A stretch of DNA of 64,000 nucleotides from assembly GCA_004026145.2 (NCBI GenBank), contig CP034991.1:15677214-15741213 (forward strand), read 5' to 3'. Numbering within the stretch: position 1 is the stretch's first letter; each line of letters begins with the position of its first letter. Below are positions 53,920-64,000 of this stretch, one piece after another. The position numbers were made by a program, and so were the translations under genes. The notes beneath the pieces are model-generated. The model saw nothing but the letters and a program-made list of their open reading frames with translations, was not told the origin of the DNA and did not search any database. The stretch comes from Takifugu bimaculatus. Lineage: Eukaryota > Chordata > Actinopteri > Tetraodontiformes > Tetraodontidae.

Positions 53920-54815
53920 CAGGATAGTAATTACTTCAATACCCTGGTTTATTTGTTTAGAATCATTAGATAATAATTTTTCTAATTTTAAGCAAATAGT
54001 TAATATTTTTACATATGTAATTTGCCTCCTATAGTGGTTGAAATGAAGAACAATAATTTTGCCCTGCAAAGACAGTAAAGTGTTGGTGGTAACATGCTGG
54101 AGTCTCAGATGATAGAACGCTGTGTGTAGAGGTGTATCTGCAGGTAGCTGCTCAGAGCTGAGGGGGTTAACTTTCAGTCACAGCTAATCTCCTCAGGGGA
54201 CTTTGGAGCGATATCCAGTCAGAGTGGAATGTGTATGTGTGCAATTCTGACCAAGGATTGCCACAACTGTCTGTCACTTCCCCAGCACAGAGTCTACAGT
54301 GGGTCCTCTCACACTGTTATTCATTCCCAGCACCCCATTAAATCTGCTCTCCACACAAGGACCTAGCTTCAACTGTGCCAGACGAGAAACTCCCTGGAGC
54401 CCGCCCGCAGAAGCTAACTTCAACTAGACCACATTCTGGACGCATGTTTTACTGAGGAATTAACTGTGATTTCTGCAGTTATACAGGCAAACATTCAAAA
54501 TCCAGTCAGTTCAGATAACTGTAGGATAACTCGAGATGGGACCTGTCAACCAAAACATTTTTGACCTATTCATCAAAACCTCCCAGCACATTCAAATGGC
54601 AGACTCTATGTACCATAAATATCAGACCACTTTTATCACCAAATGTTAACATACAGTTAAAAACATTGTAAAGAGTTGATGCCAACTACATTTTTGATGC
54701 AGGCCATACAAAAACTACAGATTAAATTGCATGTACACACTGGAGACTACTGGTTGAAGGCACTGCATTACGAATTAATGACCAGTAAATTATTTTGAAT
54801 AAAGGAAAACAAAAA
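53920..54815. other. non-coding stretch without recognised genes
   Basis: Nothing assigned. Confidence 0.5.
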
Positions 54816-54821
54816 AATAAA

Positions 54822-55070
54822 TGTCCTTATTTGCCTCACAGGGGTCATAGGGAGGATGCACATAAGGGCAAAGGCAGGGTACACCACTGGATGGGTCAGC
54901 AGCAGCATGGCCCCAATGTGAGCATTTTTGAGTTTGGTACCATGCTCAAGGGTACCTTGCCATTGCTTTGAAGGTGTTCTGGCACCTACCCTATCACCTT
55001 TCAGTCTATACCAGGGCTTGAACCGTGAACCCTCTGCTTCTCAGCCCAGTCCCCACACTGAGCTACCAAC
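54822..55070 (-). mobile_element. tRNA-derived SINE
   Basis: The minus strand begins TTGGTAGCTCAGTGTGGGGA, an A-box-like start, and has a B box GGTTCAAGCCC about 45 bases on, the layout of an internal RNA polymerase III promoter. A non-tRNA body follows (CCTTGAGCATGGTACCAAAC ..., CCCTGTGAGGCAAATAAG) that is common in fish SINEs, ending near an A/T-rich tail at about 54822. Its mobilising LINE is unknown. Confidence 0.75.
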
Positions 55071-55079
55071 ACCACACAT

Positions 55080-56490
55080 AAACCACGATTACCATAGATA
55101 AATGTATTAATTCATAAATTTATTTTAAAATAAATAATGGTCAGAACTCATTATTTTACAGACATTTAAATATTATCATAAGTGAAACAATCATGAATAA
55201 TATAATCTTCAGTTATCAACACCAACATCATGAACAAGCAGAATTTTCTCCTATAAAATGTTGAATTTTTCCTTTGAAACTTTGGTTTGACAATTTATGG
55301 ATATGGTTTTAAAATTCTTCTAATCAGCAACAGTCTGCTGATGTTTATAGCTCTTGGTGATCTTCATAATTGTTTCGCACACCTCTGTTGTCATTGTGGT
55401 CATTGGCTACCAGGTCAAATGCTCATTTCATCCAATAAATAATTCATGAATTTTACTTACTTTAATTTTGGACAACAGAATTGGAAGTCCACCAGAGACA
55501 TCGGCTGTTTATTTAGATCTATTCTCTAACAATTGGACAGCCAAGTGTTAGTTAGCCAGAAACAGAAAATTAAACAAGATGAAATTGAGACAGTTTTATG
55601 GTCTCATTTCTATATTGTGTTCTATTTTATATCAGCTTTAGTTCTTTATGAACCACAATCAGACCTGTGTGCACACACACACACATCTACATACATATCT
55701 ACACACACCACACAGTGTAAAGACCTCTCCTGTAAATCCCTGAACCGCTAATCACTCACCTATGTTTCTTTACATTTACCTTTTATGATACATTATTATG
55801 TCTCACAGGTATCTTTGTTGTGTGTAATGTTAGTCTGCAGCAACCAGCTTGTGAATTTATGTAACTTATAACCAATACTTAACAGATTGAATTTTGCTCC
55901 CTGTTTAACCTTGCAGTGAAATAGAGCTATAGAATCCCATTTCATCTTTAACACTACAAAGAAAATGTGTGACTGGTTCTGAAAACATTCATAAAAGGGC
56001 AAATGTTCACTTTTTAGTAAGCAAAACTGTTATTGTATATCTAGATGACATTGAGGAGTGAAATGAACAAAGTTGTGGAGAAAAAGGTATTATTATAATA
56101 TTCCATATTATAATATTCCATATATACACTACACGACATTTTATTCCTTTTCTGAAAACCCTGCTTTATTAAACAGGTTTAATAATTTCCCAAAACTGTA
56201 CCTTCAGCGGTAACATTTTTTCATGAGGATCATCATCTTTACAATAGACCATACTTAAAATACAATACATATTCAACTAAAAATGTGTCAGAGAGACATT
56301 TAATAGTCCAGAAAATACAGTATTGGTAAATAAGGGGGAAATGTTTATTTGTTCATGTTGAAGGTGGAACAAATATCTTATACAAAGAATAAGATAAATC
56401 AAGATCAATTTGCAGTGGTCACTGAATTCCACCACAGATTTTACAAATTCTTGTTTTTAGGTCTTTGTATCTATGAGGAAACACATTTCT
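55080..56490. other. AT-rich non-coding stretch
   Basis: Nothing assigned apart from a short CA array at 55671-55685. Confidence 0.5.
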
Positions 56491-56494
56491 ATGG

Positions 56495-56860
56495 TTTTGT
56501 CCCACCTTGTTTAAGCAGGCAAAACAGCATGCAGAGAAATGTGCAGAGCATAAAATATTTCTCTGAAGTTTCTCGGACTGCTATGGATATGGCAGATGCC
56601 TGCATCCTGCTCTGCGTTAAACTGAAGGCTCCATTTCAAAGACCTATTTACTGGCAATCCTTAATAGGAAGTGATCTTAAAGTGCTGCTTTCTGCATGTC
56701 AGAGGCTAATGATGATGGCATTTTTCTGTCTAATGAGATTTAGCATTTTGCTCCAGACAGCAAAATTTAAAAGCACATCTTTTGAAAAGAGGAACAGATT
56801 TGCTCTTCTGAGCTCAATAGCAGTTAAGCTGCCATTTGTGCATAATTTGTCCGATTAGTT
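56495..56860. other. repeat-poor block, candidate regulatory element
   Basis: Complex sequence with an unusual lack of stops in one plus-strand frame (169 codons from 56349), yet no protein-family resemblance. TAATGAGATTTAGC and ATGCAGAGAAATGTGC-type words give it the look of a conserved non-coding element. Confidence 0.25.
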
Positions 56861-56869
56861 GTTGAACCA

Positions 56870-57765
56870 GATTTATTTGTGTAACTGATAAATAATGAAA
56901 ATATTTGAAAAACAAGTGTCAGATTTCACTACATTGCAGTTTTAGTCTAAAAATGTTGCTCCTTAGTAAAACCTTGGATTGCACTTCAGGGAGACTAAAT
57001 GGACTGATGATAATGTTATAATAGAAATAACAGGGCAAATTAAATGAATGTTATAATGTAAAAGGTCAGTGATTTGGACTGGTGGCAGTGGGAGACATTC
57101 AGTCAGGTTGTCAGTTGACCAATGAACAGACCTAAACTCTGTAACACTGCACCACAGGCTACAAGACACCAGAAATAAAGATACATTTTCGGAGCAACTT
57201 CCATGCGTGTGTTTTTAATGTCCAAGTGATGGCTGAGGTCAAAAGTTGCAGGCACACGTCACTCTGGTCTAGGACAGAAACCAACTGTTAAAATTTTTAA
57301 CTTACATTGCTTCAAACAAAGGGTACAACGGGTTGAATTCTTATTCGGGACTAAAGACTTCTGCTGATCTCAGACACACCTACAGTAGCTAGAAAATCAA
57401 ACTCATGGACAAGGTCATGAAATGATCTTTATTTTTCTAAAGACAATTCAAGGACGAGAGGAACCACAAATGAGCTGAATAAAAGTCATGTCTGTGTAGG
57501 ACAGATGTAAGGATGTTCATTGGCTAAACTGAGAATGGAGGTTCTCTTTGCTGAGGAACGTCAGATGTTTCTGACCAGAGGACAGTTCCATGGAGGATAT
57601 AAAGATGGAAGTCAACAAACCCAAGAAGATTTCCAAAACAGGAGGGAAATTAGCTGGAATTATCAAGTACACAGATCAAAACAGTAAGTCACATACACAA
57701 ACAATATATCCAATTAATGAAGTGGACTCAAAGTCACTGGAAAATTAATAGAACATGCAGGGAAA
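56870..57765. other. non-coding stretch without recognised genes
   Basis: Nothing assigned. Confidence 0.5.
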
Positions 57766-57775
57766 AGAACTACAG

Positions 57776-58531
57776 CAGTGGTTCTTAACATTGTTGGAGG
57801 TACTGAACCCCACCAGTTTCATATGCACATTCACCAAATCCTTCTTTGTTGAAAAAAAAAAAAACTTTTTTTTTTTTCCAAATCACACCATAGATATGTT
57901 TTACTGGTGCACAAAATGAACCGTGCATTAACAAGACTACGTTCAAAGAATAAAACTAGCAAAACATGATTTTCCCACAAAAACATGCGATCAGGTAAAC
58001 AATGTTGTATGATGCTGTGAGGATCAGTTTGTTGATGGTACAAAGCTGAGATCAGGCAGAGTAGCCTTTTCATTGAATCTGGCTCTCATAGCCTTGAATT
58101 CAGCAAGCTTTGTTTTCTTATGTTCCCCATCTCCATGCAGCTTAAGGTAGTGTTCCTTTAGTTTTGTTGGTGCTGTACTAGAATTGCTGAACTTGGCATT
58201 GCAAATCCTGCAGGTAGGATGCTGACTCCCATCTGTTATACATGTGAATCCATATTGTACATATTCATCCAACTGTTTTCTTTTTTGGTTGACAGAAAAT
58301 ATTAAGGAAGAAATCAGACAATGTACCATCACAACAGCCACAAGTCAGCTACTACAAATTCCCTGCAGCACATATAGGCCAAGCAATGTAGCGTGACCAC
58401 CTGCAGCCAATGATGGCCAAGAGGGGAGTGTCATCACGAATCATATGGGTCGGGTGTGTCTTGACCTCCGCCGAACCCCAGAGACTGACTCAACGAACCC
58501 CTGGGGTTCAAACCCAGGTTAAGAAACACTG
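57776..58531 (-). mobile_element. hAT DNA transposon, non-autonomous, with BED-finger exon
   Basis: 756 bp with terminal inverted repeats CAGTGGTTCTTAAC at the left and GTTAAGAAACACTG at the right (13 of 14 match). It is flanked by 8-bp near-duplications AACTACAG (57768-57775) and AACTAGAA (58532-58539), 6 of 8 matching. CAGTG ends and 8-bp duplications are typical of hAT elements. The inside encodes a BED zinc finger on the minus strand but no catalytic domain. Confidence 0.82.
58024..58341 (-). pseudogene. BED-type zinc finger of a ZBED-like hAT transposase, truncated
   Basis: A 105-codon frame: QKRKQLDEYVQYGFTCITD, then CRICNAKFSNSSTAPTKLKEHYLKLHGDGEH, with the BED zinc ligands C-x2-C and H...H, then AEFKAMRARFNEKATLPDLSFVP. 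This is the N-terminal DNA-binding part of transposases related to vertebrate ZBED5-like proteins. The RNase H-like catalytic core and the hAT dimerisation domain are missing, so it could at most bind the element ends. The first 15 residues or so may be intron-derived. Confidence 0.82.
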
Positions 58532-58539
58532 AACTAGAA

Positions 58540-59255
58540 GAAGGCGATGTCTTAAAGGAAGTAAGTGCATTTACATGTGGACTTTGTGTCCACAAAGTAG
58601 TTTGCAGTAGTTGGATTATGGATGGTGTCAAGCCACCCCCAGCACACACCCTCCCTACTAGACTAGGATTCACACTGTATTACTTTTTGTTCTTAGGTCA
58701 CACGATTGACCTATTACGGGACACCACAATGATACATGAAGAAGTTAGCCAGTGAGGTAGCTGCCACGACCGCATGCGCATATCGCATAGGCCAGTTTGC
58801 TGGATACATGCTCTCGTAATTTGACTCAAAACCAAGCTATCTGGGGGTGTTTGTCCAGCTACAGTCAAACTTTTCTGGGCAGATTTTAGCTAAGCAAAGG
58901 CATCCACGTGCATTTTATGTAATCGGGCTAATACAGAAATTCAGGTTTCTTGAATGCAGGTAAACCTTAGTATTTAGACTGTCTGGCAGAAAAGGGAAGA
59001 GAAGGAAGGTTTCCATATATGAGGAACAGGAGGATAGGATGAAAGAAGTGAGAACAGTGGACACGCCTGCACAGGAAGCTAAACATGGGTCCTCAGTCAA
59101 TGAACAAAACTAAACAAATGAACAAAACCTTCAAACAGATCTTGAAAGAGGGCTGATATGATACTTGGTGTCACTGTCTCGGCTTCACCTTTAAAATGAA
59201 CAAAAATAAAATGACACCAAGAGATACAGCTGATCACTGCTGGCATTTACCATCC
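58540..59255. other. non-coding stretch without recognised genes
   Basis: Nothing assigned. Confidence 0.5.
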
Positions 59256-59262
59256 GTCTGTC

Positions 59263-59379
59263 CATACATACATACATACATACATACATACATACATACA
59301 TACATACATACATACATACATACATACATACATACATACATACATACATACATACATACATACATACATACATACATAC
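59263..59379. repeat. (ATAC)n microsatellite
   Basis: About 29 uninterrupted CATA units. It generates artefact frames of YIHT and CMYV repeats. Confidence 0.98.
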
Positions 59380-59384
59380 GAAAG

Positions 59385-61490
59385 CTTCTGTCTATTAAGG
59401 AGACAGAATAATGCCATATTTCTGTCACATTCCTTCACTCAAAACAACCAACTGAAAATCAGTGACAGTTACCCAAAGCAGCAAAATAGCGGGACTCCTC
59501 ATAGTTGGATTTTTTTGTTGAACTGGTGACGTGGCTTCTTTCTTTTCATCTTATGTGAGGGGTACAAAGTATTGGAGCATTCTTTTAATCATGAAATGAA
59601 GCAATGAGATGATAGAGTCTATGTACGATTCTAAAACAGATTTATTCACATTAGAAATAAGAAGTGCAAAGACTCATGCTGAATAAAGACTTTGATGGAT
59701 GATGTACGTTTGTCTGCACACAACAAACTATTTTTTGTGTGATTTTAGTTGTTTTAGTGCAAGTTGGCATTAATATCTGTGAGCAACAAAAAATCATGCT
59801 AGGCCACAATGACCTGTTTTAGGAATTATTCACAATATTCAGTAATTAAGTGTAAAATGTCAATTTACATGTGTGCAGAAAAAAGCATCATTGTGAATGT
59901 ATTTATTATATTTTTATGAATGATGTCTGTAAAACGTGTAGCATTGTGTACAGGCAAATATAATAGTTTTCCCCCACTTCCACTTTATCTAAGCACATCC
60001 ATATACAAATTTGTTAATTTGAAAATAAAGTAAAACTTACAAACTCTACGTATTTTCTCCTAATTTTATTTTTCTATTTTGAGTGAAAGAACAATTAAAG
60101 GAAACAAATAACATGATCAGTCTAGATCCACCTGGAGAGGGTGCTAGTCAGTGGACGCTGGAGGAACTCCCAGCATCCACTGACGTGGAGCCACTGATTC
60201 AAATCTTTATAAAATGCTGCTGTGCCATTTGGAATCAAATTCAAAATTTTGGCCAGAGAGAGAGAGAGGGGAGAGGGGGAACTAGAATTCAAACATTGTA
60301 GGTCCTTTCCTATAAATGTAAACACTATTAGGAGTTTACTTCCAAACACAGGATGAACTGAGTGCCATTTCAATGTTAAGGATTATGAAATATGAATATG
60401 TTACCATCGGTTCCATTTGAAATGCCTGTACTGCCCATTGGATTTAATTTAGATTTATAATGGATGACCAATTGTATTTGAGCAAGCAGCTGTAGAACAT
60501 CATCTTATCCCATCTTTCCATCTCCACCCTCATCACAGCATGGTGCTATCATAATGCTGCCATTCCCCTGTCCCTGTCTTTGTATATTGAAATACTGCGA
60601 TCACTCCTCTGGTTCAGTCCTTGAGTTGTAATCACCAGACAAATGACATGGAAAAGCAATAAAAGGTTTCTCCCTGGAGGCTGTTCTTTCTGGCTGGGTG
60701 AAGCAGTCATGAGGTATACAATCTGCCTGTGTGTCTGTGGAGGGTGGTCTAACTTACAGCACTCCCTCAGTCACAGTCTTAACCAAACAAATGGCAGCAT
60801 ATGGTAGATGAGAATGAGACAGTTCAGAGAGATGGGGAGGGATTGTATTGTTTTCAGAGTGAAAGGAAGTGGGTGAGGGAGGTTGGGGGCTCATGTCTCT
60901 CCTCGCCTCTTCAGTCTTTCATTATGTTGTCACACTCTAGCTGCATGCTTCCACTAACACTTTAATTAATCTCCATGACTTTAATTGTGCATGTATGTCT
61001 GCCAGCTTGTTTTCTTATTTATTTTGTATTATAGTTTTTATATGAAATGCTCTTTCTCCCACACGCAGTGTATGTAATGTCATCCGAATTCAGTCTTCTT
61101 GCGCAAAAGCAGCAGATCAAATCAGAAGCTGTTTAAAAATAAGATGGAAACATGTCAAAACTTAATGAAGAAACAAGAAGCACGAATGATGTGCACCAAA
61201 CAAGACTAAATAAGAAAAGTTGATTTTGCACATATTAATGTGACCCACTGACCACCAGCTGACCACCAACACACACTCCAGTCCTAAAAGACACACTCAT
61301 GTCCTGGAAGACAACACACTCCTGTGCTTAGAGTTTGTTAGTCCACCTTTGCCTAATTTTCTTTCTTCCTGTATTATCGGTGCCAAAATTGTTTGCTGCC
61401 AGTAGGGGTTTAGCAGTTTGGAGAAAGCTTCTGTGTGATTAAACACATATGTGTGTGTCTGTGTGTGTGCGCGTGTGCATGTGCTGCTGT
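59385..61490. other. non-coding stretch without recognised genes
   Basis: Nothing assigned except a GAGA run at 60255-60280. Confidence 0.5.
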
Positions 61491-61499
61491 TGTTACCAC

Positions 61500-61740
61500 C
61501 ATTTGCCTCCATCTCCTCCTGTCTCTGGCCTAATCAACAAAACAGCCTCAGCTGCCCCTTTCGGATCCCCTGCCAGGGTCGCTATCATCCTCTGATCAAA
61601 TATTAATGTGTGATACTGAGCTTGCTCACTAATCCAAAGCCAATTAATATTATCTGTCAATTATTTACAGATCCTGAGGTGCGGAGGCAGATCCCCAAGG
61701 ACTAAATCGTCCAGGTTCAGCATATGAAATTGACTTCCTT
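61500..61740. other. repeat-poor block, candidate regulatory element
   Basis: Dense homeodomain-type sites in non-repetitive sequence: CCTAATCAAC, AAATATTAATGTG, CCAATTAATATT and TGTCAATTATTTAC. No coding signal. Confidence 0.3.
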
Positions 61741-61744
61741 TTCA

Positions 61745-62485
61745 CCCCCCTTCCACGCTGGCCTCTCTCCACTCTCTTTTCCTCCCCCCCACTTGCTTTC
61801 ATTTTTCCTTTCTTTTCATCTCCTTCCTTTGTGGTTTATGTCTGTCTTTTAATGCCTAAATGGTTGTCTTTTCAGTGGTTGAGGGTGTGCTGCTCAGGAT
61901 GCTGTCTGGGCATTAGCATTAGCAACACTGATATCTGGCACATGTTTCAGATCCCTGCACACAGTGATTCAGATTGTTAGTTCCATTCAATTCAGCTGTT
62001 ATTCATACTGAAATTTGCTTTTATCTTTTCAGAAATAGTGCAAATGTTTTGTCATTGTGTTAATATTTTTCTCAGGAATATTATGACTTTATTCTCAAAA
62101 TCCCAGTTTTGTTTTGTTTTTTTTCTGTATAGTTTATTGAGGTGAAGCTTGTAAAATTTCTTGCTTGTAGCTTTTCCACTAGACACCATTTTTCAACATA
62201 TGGCCCTGCTCCCTAATAGCAACTTTTTAGGGAAAAAAATCTTTTTGCCTTGTAATTTTAGTCAAAACCCACTGAGGTGTTGAAAAACCCAGCTAAACAC
62301 AGTTCCTGTGGAGGAAAAGGACTGAGTGGTCAAATGTTTCTTCATTTAAAATACACAAAAAATACTGGTTCCGCAAAAACTGTTCTCTACAGTCTGACAA
62401 AAAATATTTACCATATTAATACTGATAGGACACTGTATATTCTCTTAAACGTTAATAGAAATATTAAGATATTTGACATTGACAT
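61745..62485. other. non-coding stretch without recognised genes
   Basis: Nothing assigned. Confidence 0.5.
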
Positions 62486-62492
62486 TCTATTA

Positions 62493-63535
62493 CCGTATTT
62501 TCATGACCATATGGCGCACTGTATTAAAAGGCACAGTGTCAGTTATCGGTGCTATTTCTGTATTTAAAACATACCTAAGGCGCACCGTATTATTAGGCGC
62601 ATGCTGTAAACATACAGTAAAAAATGACAATGGAAGTAAAACAGTGAGTTTCTACATATTCTTTGAACAAAATATTCATTCTTCTGCCACAAAACCATCA
62701 AAGTTTTCATCTTCTGTATCTGAATTAAACAGCTGCACTATTTTAATGTCCAACATCCCAAATTCCTCTTCTTAATCATCTGAATCGGACTCACCGACCG
62801 GTTCCGGTTCAGCGTTGATTTTGTGAAAGCTCTTACAATACATGAAGACGGTATCATAGCCCATGCGTCTACAATCCACCCGCATATGGTGGCATAACTT
62901 GCCCGCCGCTGCCTCATAGTCTTTGTGAAGGAGTGTTCGCCTTCCTTCATCCAGCGCTCTGTCTGTTTCCGTGGCAGCCGAGAACCACGGTGAACAACGA
63001 CTTCTCGTGCCCCATTGTGCGTATCGCCACCACCGTGCTGGTCCCTTTTTGTCCACTTTGTGGGTCAAAGGGATGTCAAAAGTCGGAGGGATCTCATCCA
63101 TGTTGGTGATGTGGCTGGGCACGGTTATCTTGTTGCGGCAGTAGGTGCGGAAGATGGCCACCCTCTCCTGGTAGTCCGCAGGGCAGCCGCTGCGCAACAG
63201 ATGTCTTTGCGCGTATGGAGAGATGCCGCCTCCTCATAAAGCGAAAACACTAAGATTGCTCGATTGCCATTTTCAGCCGGATATTCGATGGCCTGCAGTT
63301 TAAAGTAAGCCTCATTCATACTTGTCTCGCTTGCCTGGTGCCATTTTAGGGGATCCTTATGCATAGGTGTGCTGCTAATCGATTGGCGGAGCGTTTACCG
63401 TAGTGCACCCACCAAAGGCGCACAGCAGATTTTGGAACTCAGTCCACACACAAGGCGCACAATATTATAAGGCACACGTCGATTTTTGAGAAAATCTCAG
63501 TGTTTCAGGTGCGCCTTATAGTCGTGAAAATACGG
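62493..63535 (-). mobile_element. pogo-like DNA transposon, internally deleted
   Basis: About 1.04 kb with terminal inverted repeats of about 28 bp (CCGTATTTTCATGACC at the left, complement of GTCGTGAAAATACGG at the right), flanked by TA on both sides (62491-62492 and 63536-63537), the Tc1/mariner/pogo target. Subterminal GGCGCACC... words repeat inside both ends. The minus strand holds broken transposase pieces. Non-autonomous. Confidence 0.85.
62772..63364 (-). pseudogene. pogo-like transposase relic
   Basis: The N-terminal piece (63364-63125) has SMNEAYFKLQAIEYPAENGNRA, the start of a pogo-type helix-turn-helix. The overlapping frame at 63197-62772 gives ...RVAIFRTYCRNKITVPSHI, TNMDEIPPTFDIPLTHKVDKKG (which contains the first aspartate of the DDE domain) and a C-terminal part ending EPVGESDSDD, like the acidic tail of pogo/Tigger transposases. 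The pieces are joined by frameshifts and internal deletion, and most of the DDE domain is missing. Confidence 0.75.
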
Positions 63536-63539
63536 TATG

Positions 63540-64000
63540 TAGTCATACAGTTGATTTTTATTTCAGTAATTTTGCAGCTGATCACAAAACTGGATTTTAT
63601 GGGATTAAAATAAATGGATAAATGAGGAAAATTTAAGAACCCTTTTGTATCAAATGCTGGATTAGATGTTCTCTTCAGTTACTTGACACAAACAAATGAG
63701 CTGCTAAAATCAGAGCAACAACCAGGTATTCATCAGTTTTACATGGTCTTGTTTTTGGTTTGATTAAAAAAATGCTAATTTCTGCACACATTGTGACTTA
63801 CACTCAGTATTTCTATAGGCAGTAGTAATACTTAAAGATTACATAAGATGCTTTGCTCTATGAACAAACTGCAAACATTGGCTTTCATGTAACCTCTTTG
63901 GTGGATGTAATTACACCAAGAGCTTTAATGATCTATTTACCTTTTTGATATTTTATTCTTTTATGCAATAGCTGACAGAAGCTGACAGGTTCCAAAAGAC
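63540..64000. other. AT-rich non-coding stretch
   Basis: Nothing recognised. Confidence 0.5.

Noticed and set aside
54990..55068. Possible tRNA gene on the minus strand
   Set aside because: A- and B-box wording is present but the cloverleaf stems do not form and a SINE body follows; it is a tRNA-derived SINE head.
59191..59438. YIHT and CMYV repeat frames
   Set aside because: Generated by the (ATAC)n microsatellite.

Overview
This window looks like a teleost fish chromosome. It has vertebrate intron-exon structure (GT-AG introns, a LIM-homeobox gene in five exons), an AT-rich background, many (CA)n/(GT)n microsatellites, and a retroelement mix typical of ray-finned fishes: a Penelope-like element, Ty3/Gypsy chromoviruses, Rex/RTE- and L2-like LINEs, an endogenous retrovirus, a tRNA-derived SINE, and hAT and pogo DNA elements. 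The only host protein-coding gene I can support is lhx2, on the minus strand from about 43.7 kb down to 37.5 kb. Its five coding exons join in phase to give 417 codons (396 if the inner ATG is used).

Left part (1-29 kb): a decayed LINE relic (about 1.6-6.7 kb) appears to be interrupted by a Penelope-like element (2803-5558, 17-bp target-site duplication) and by a solo LTR (5646-6050, 5-bp duplication). It is followed by a long, mostly featureless AT-rich stretch. Next come an L2-like LINE fragment (12.7-13.4 kb, minus), a Gypsy RT relic (14.0-14.7 kb), a second decayed Gypsy element (20.3-22.4 kb), an LTR-like block (22.6-23.0 kb), a pogo-like element (25.66-26.46 kb) and a decayed Rex-like LINE (27.6-28.6 kb).

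Middle (29-37 kb): an internally deleted endogenous retrovirus has a tRNA-Tyr primer-binding site, the start of gag and the end of env (29.5-32.1 kb). A Ty3/Gypsy chromovirus (32537-35425, TSD TCCAG) has lost gag through RT, but RNase H C-terminus, integrase and chromodomain remain open. A 5'-truncated Rex/RTE-like LINE (35857-36751, perfect 16-bp TSD) lies directly downstream of lhx2.

lhx2 and right part (37.5-64 kb): the gene is followed, upstream of its first exon, by about 20 kb with no recognisable exons. That stretch holds microsatellites, a minisatellite, two copies of a dispersed teleost repeat, a SINE, a 756-bp hAT element encoding a BED zinc finger and a 1-kb pogo-like element. Several repeat-poor blocks look like candidate conserved regulatory elements of the kind known around developmental transcription factor genes. 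That reading is inference from sequence texture only.

The most notable structures are the Penelope-like element (inverted copy of its endonuclease/3' end, candidate hammerhead ribozymes in both arms, RT motif-A aspartate missing by an in-frame gap), the Gypsy element in which a deletion joined the 5' LTR to an open RNase H-integrase-chromodomain frame, and the ERV remnant with duplicated LTR-edge sequence.
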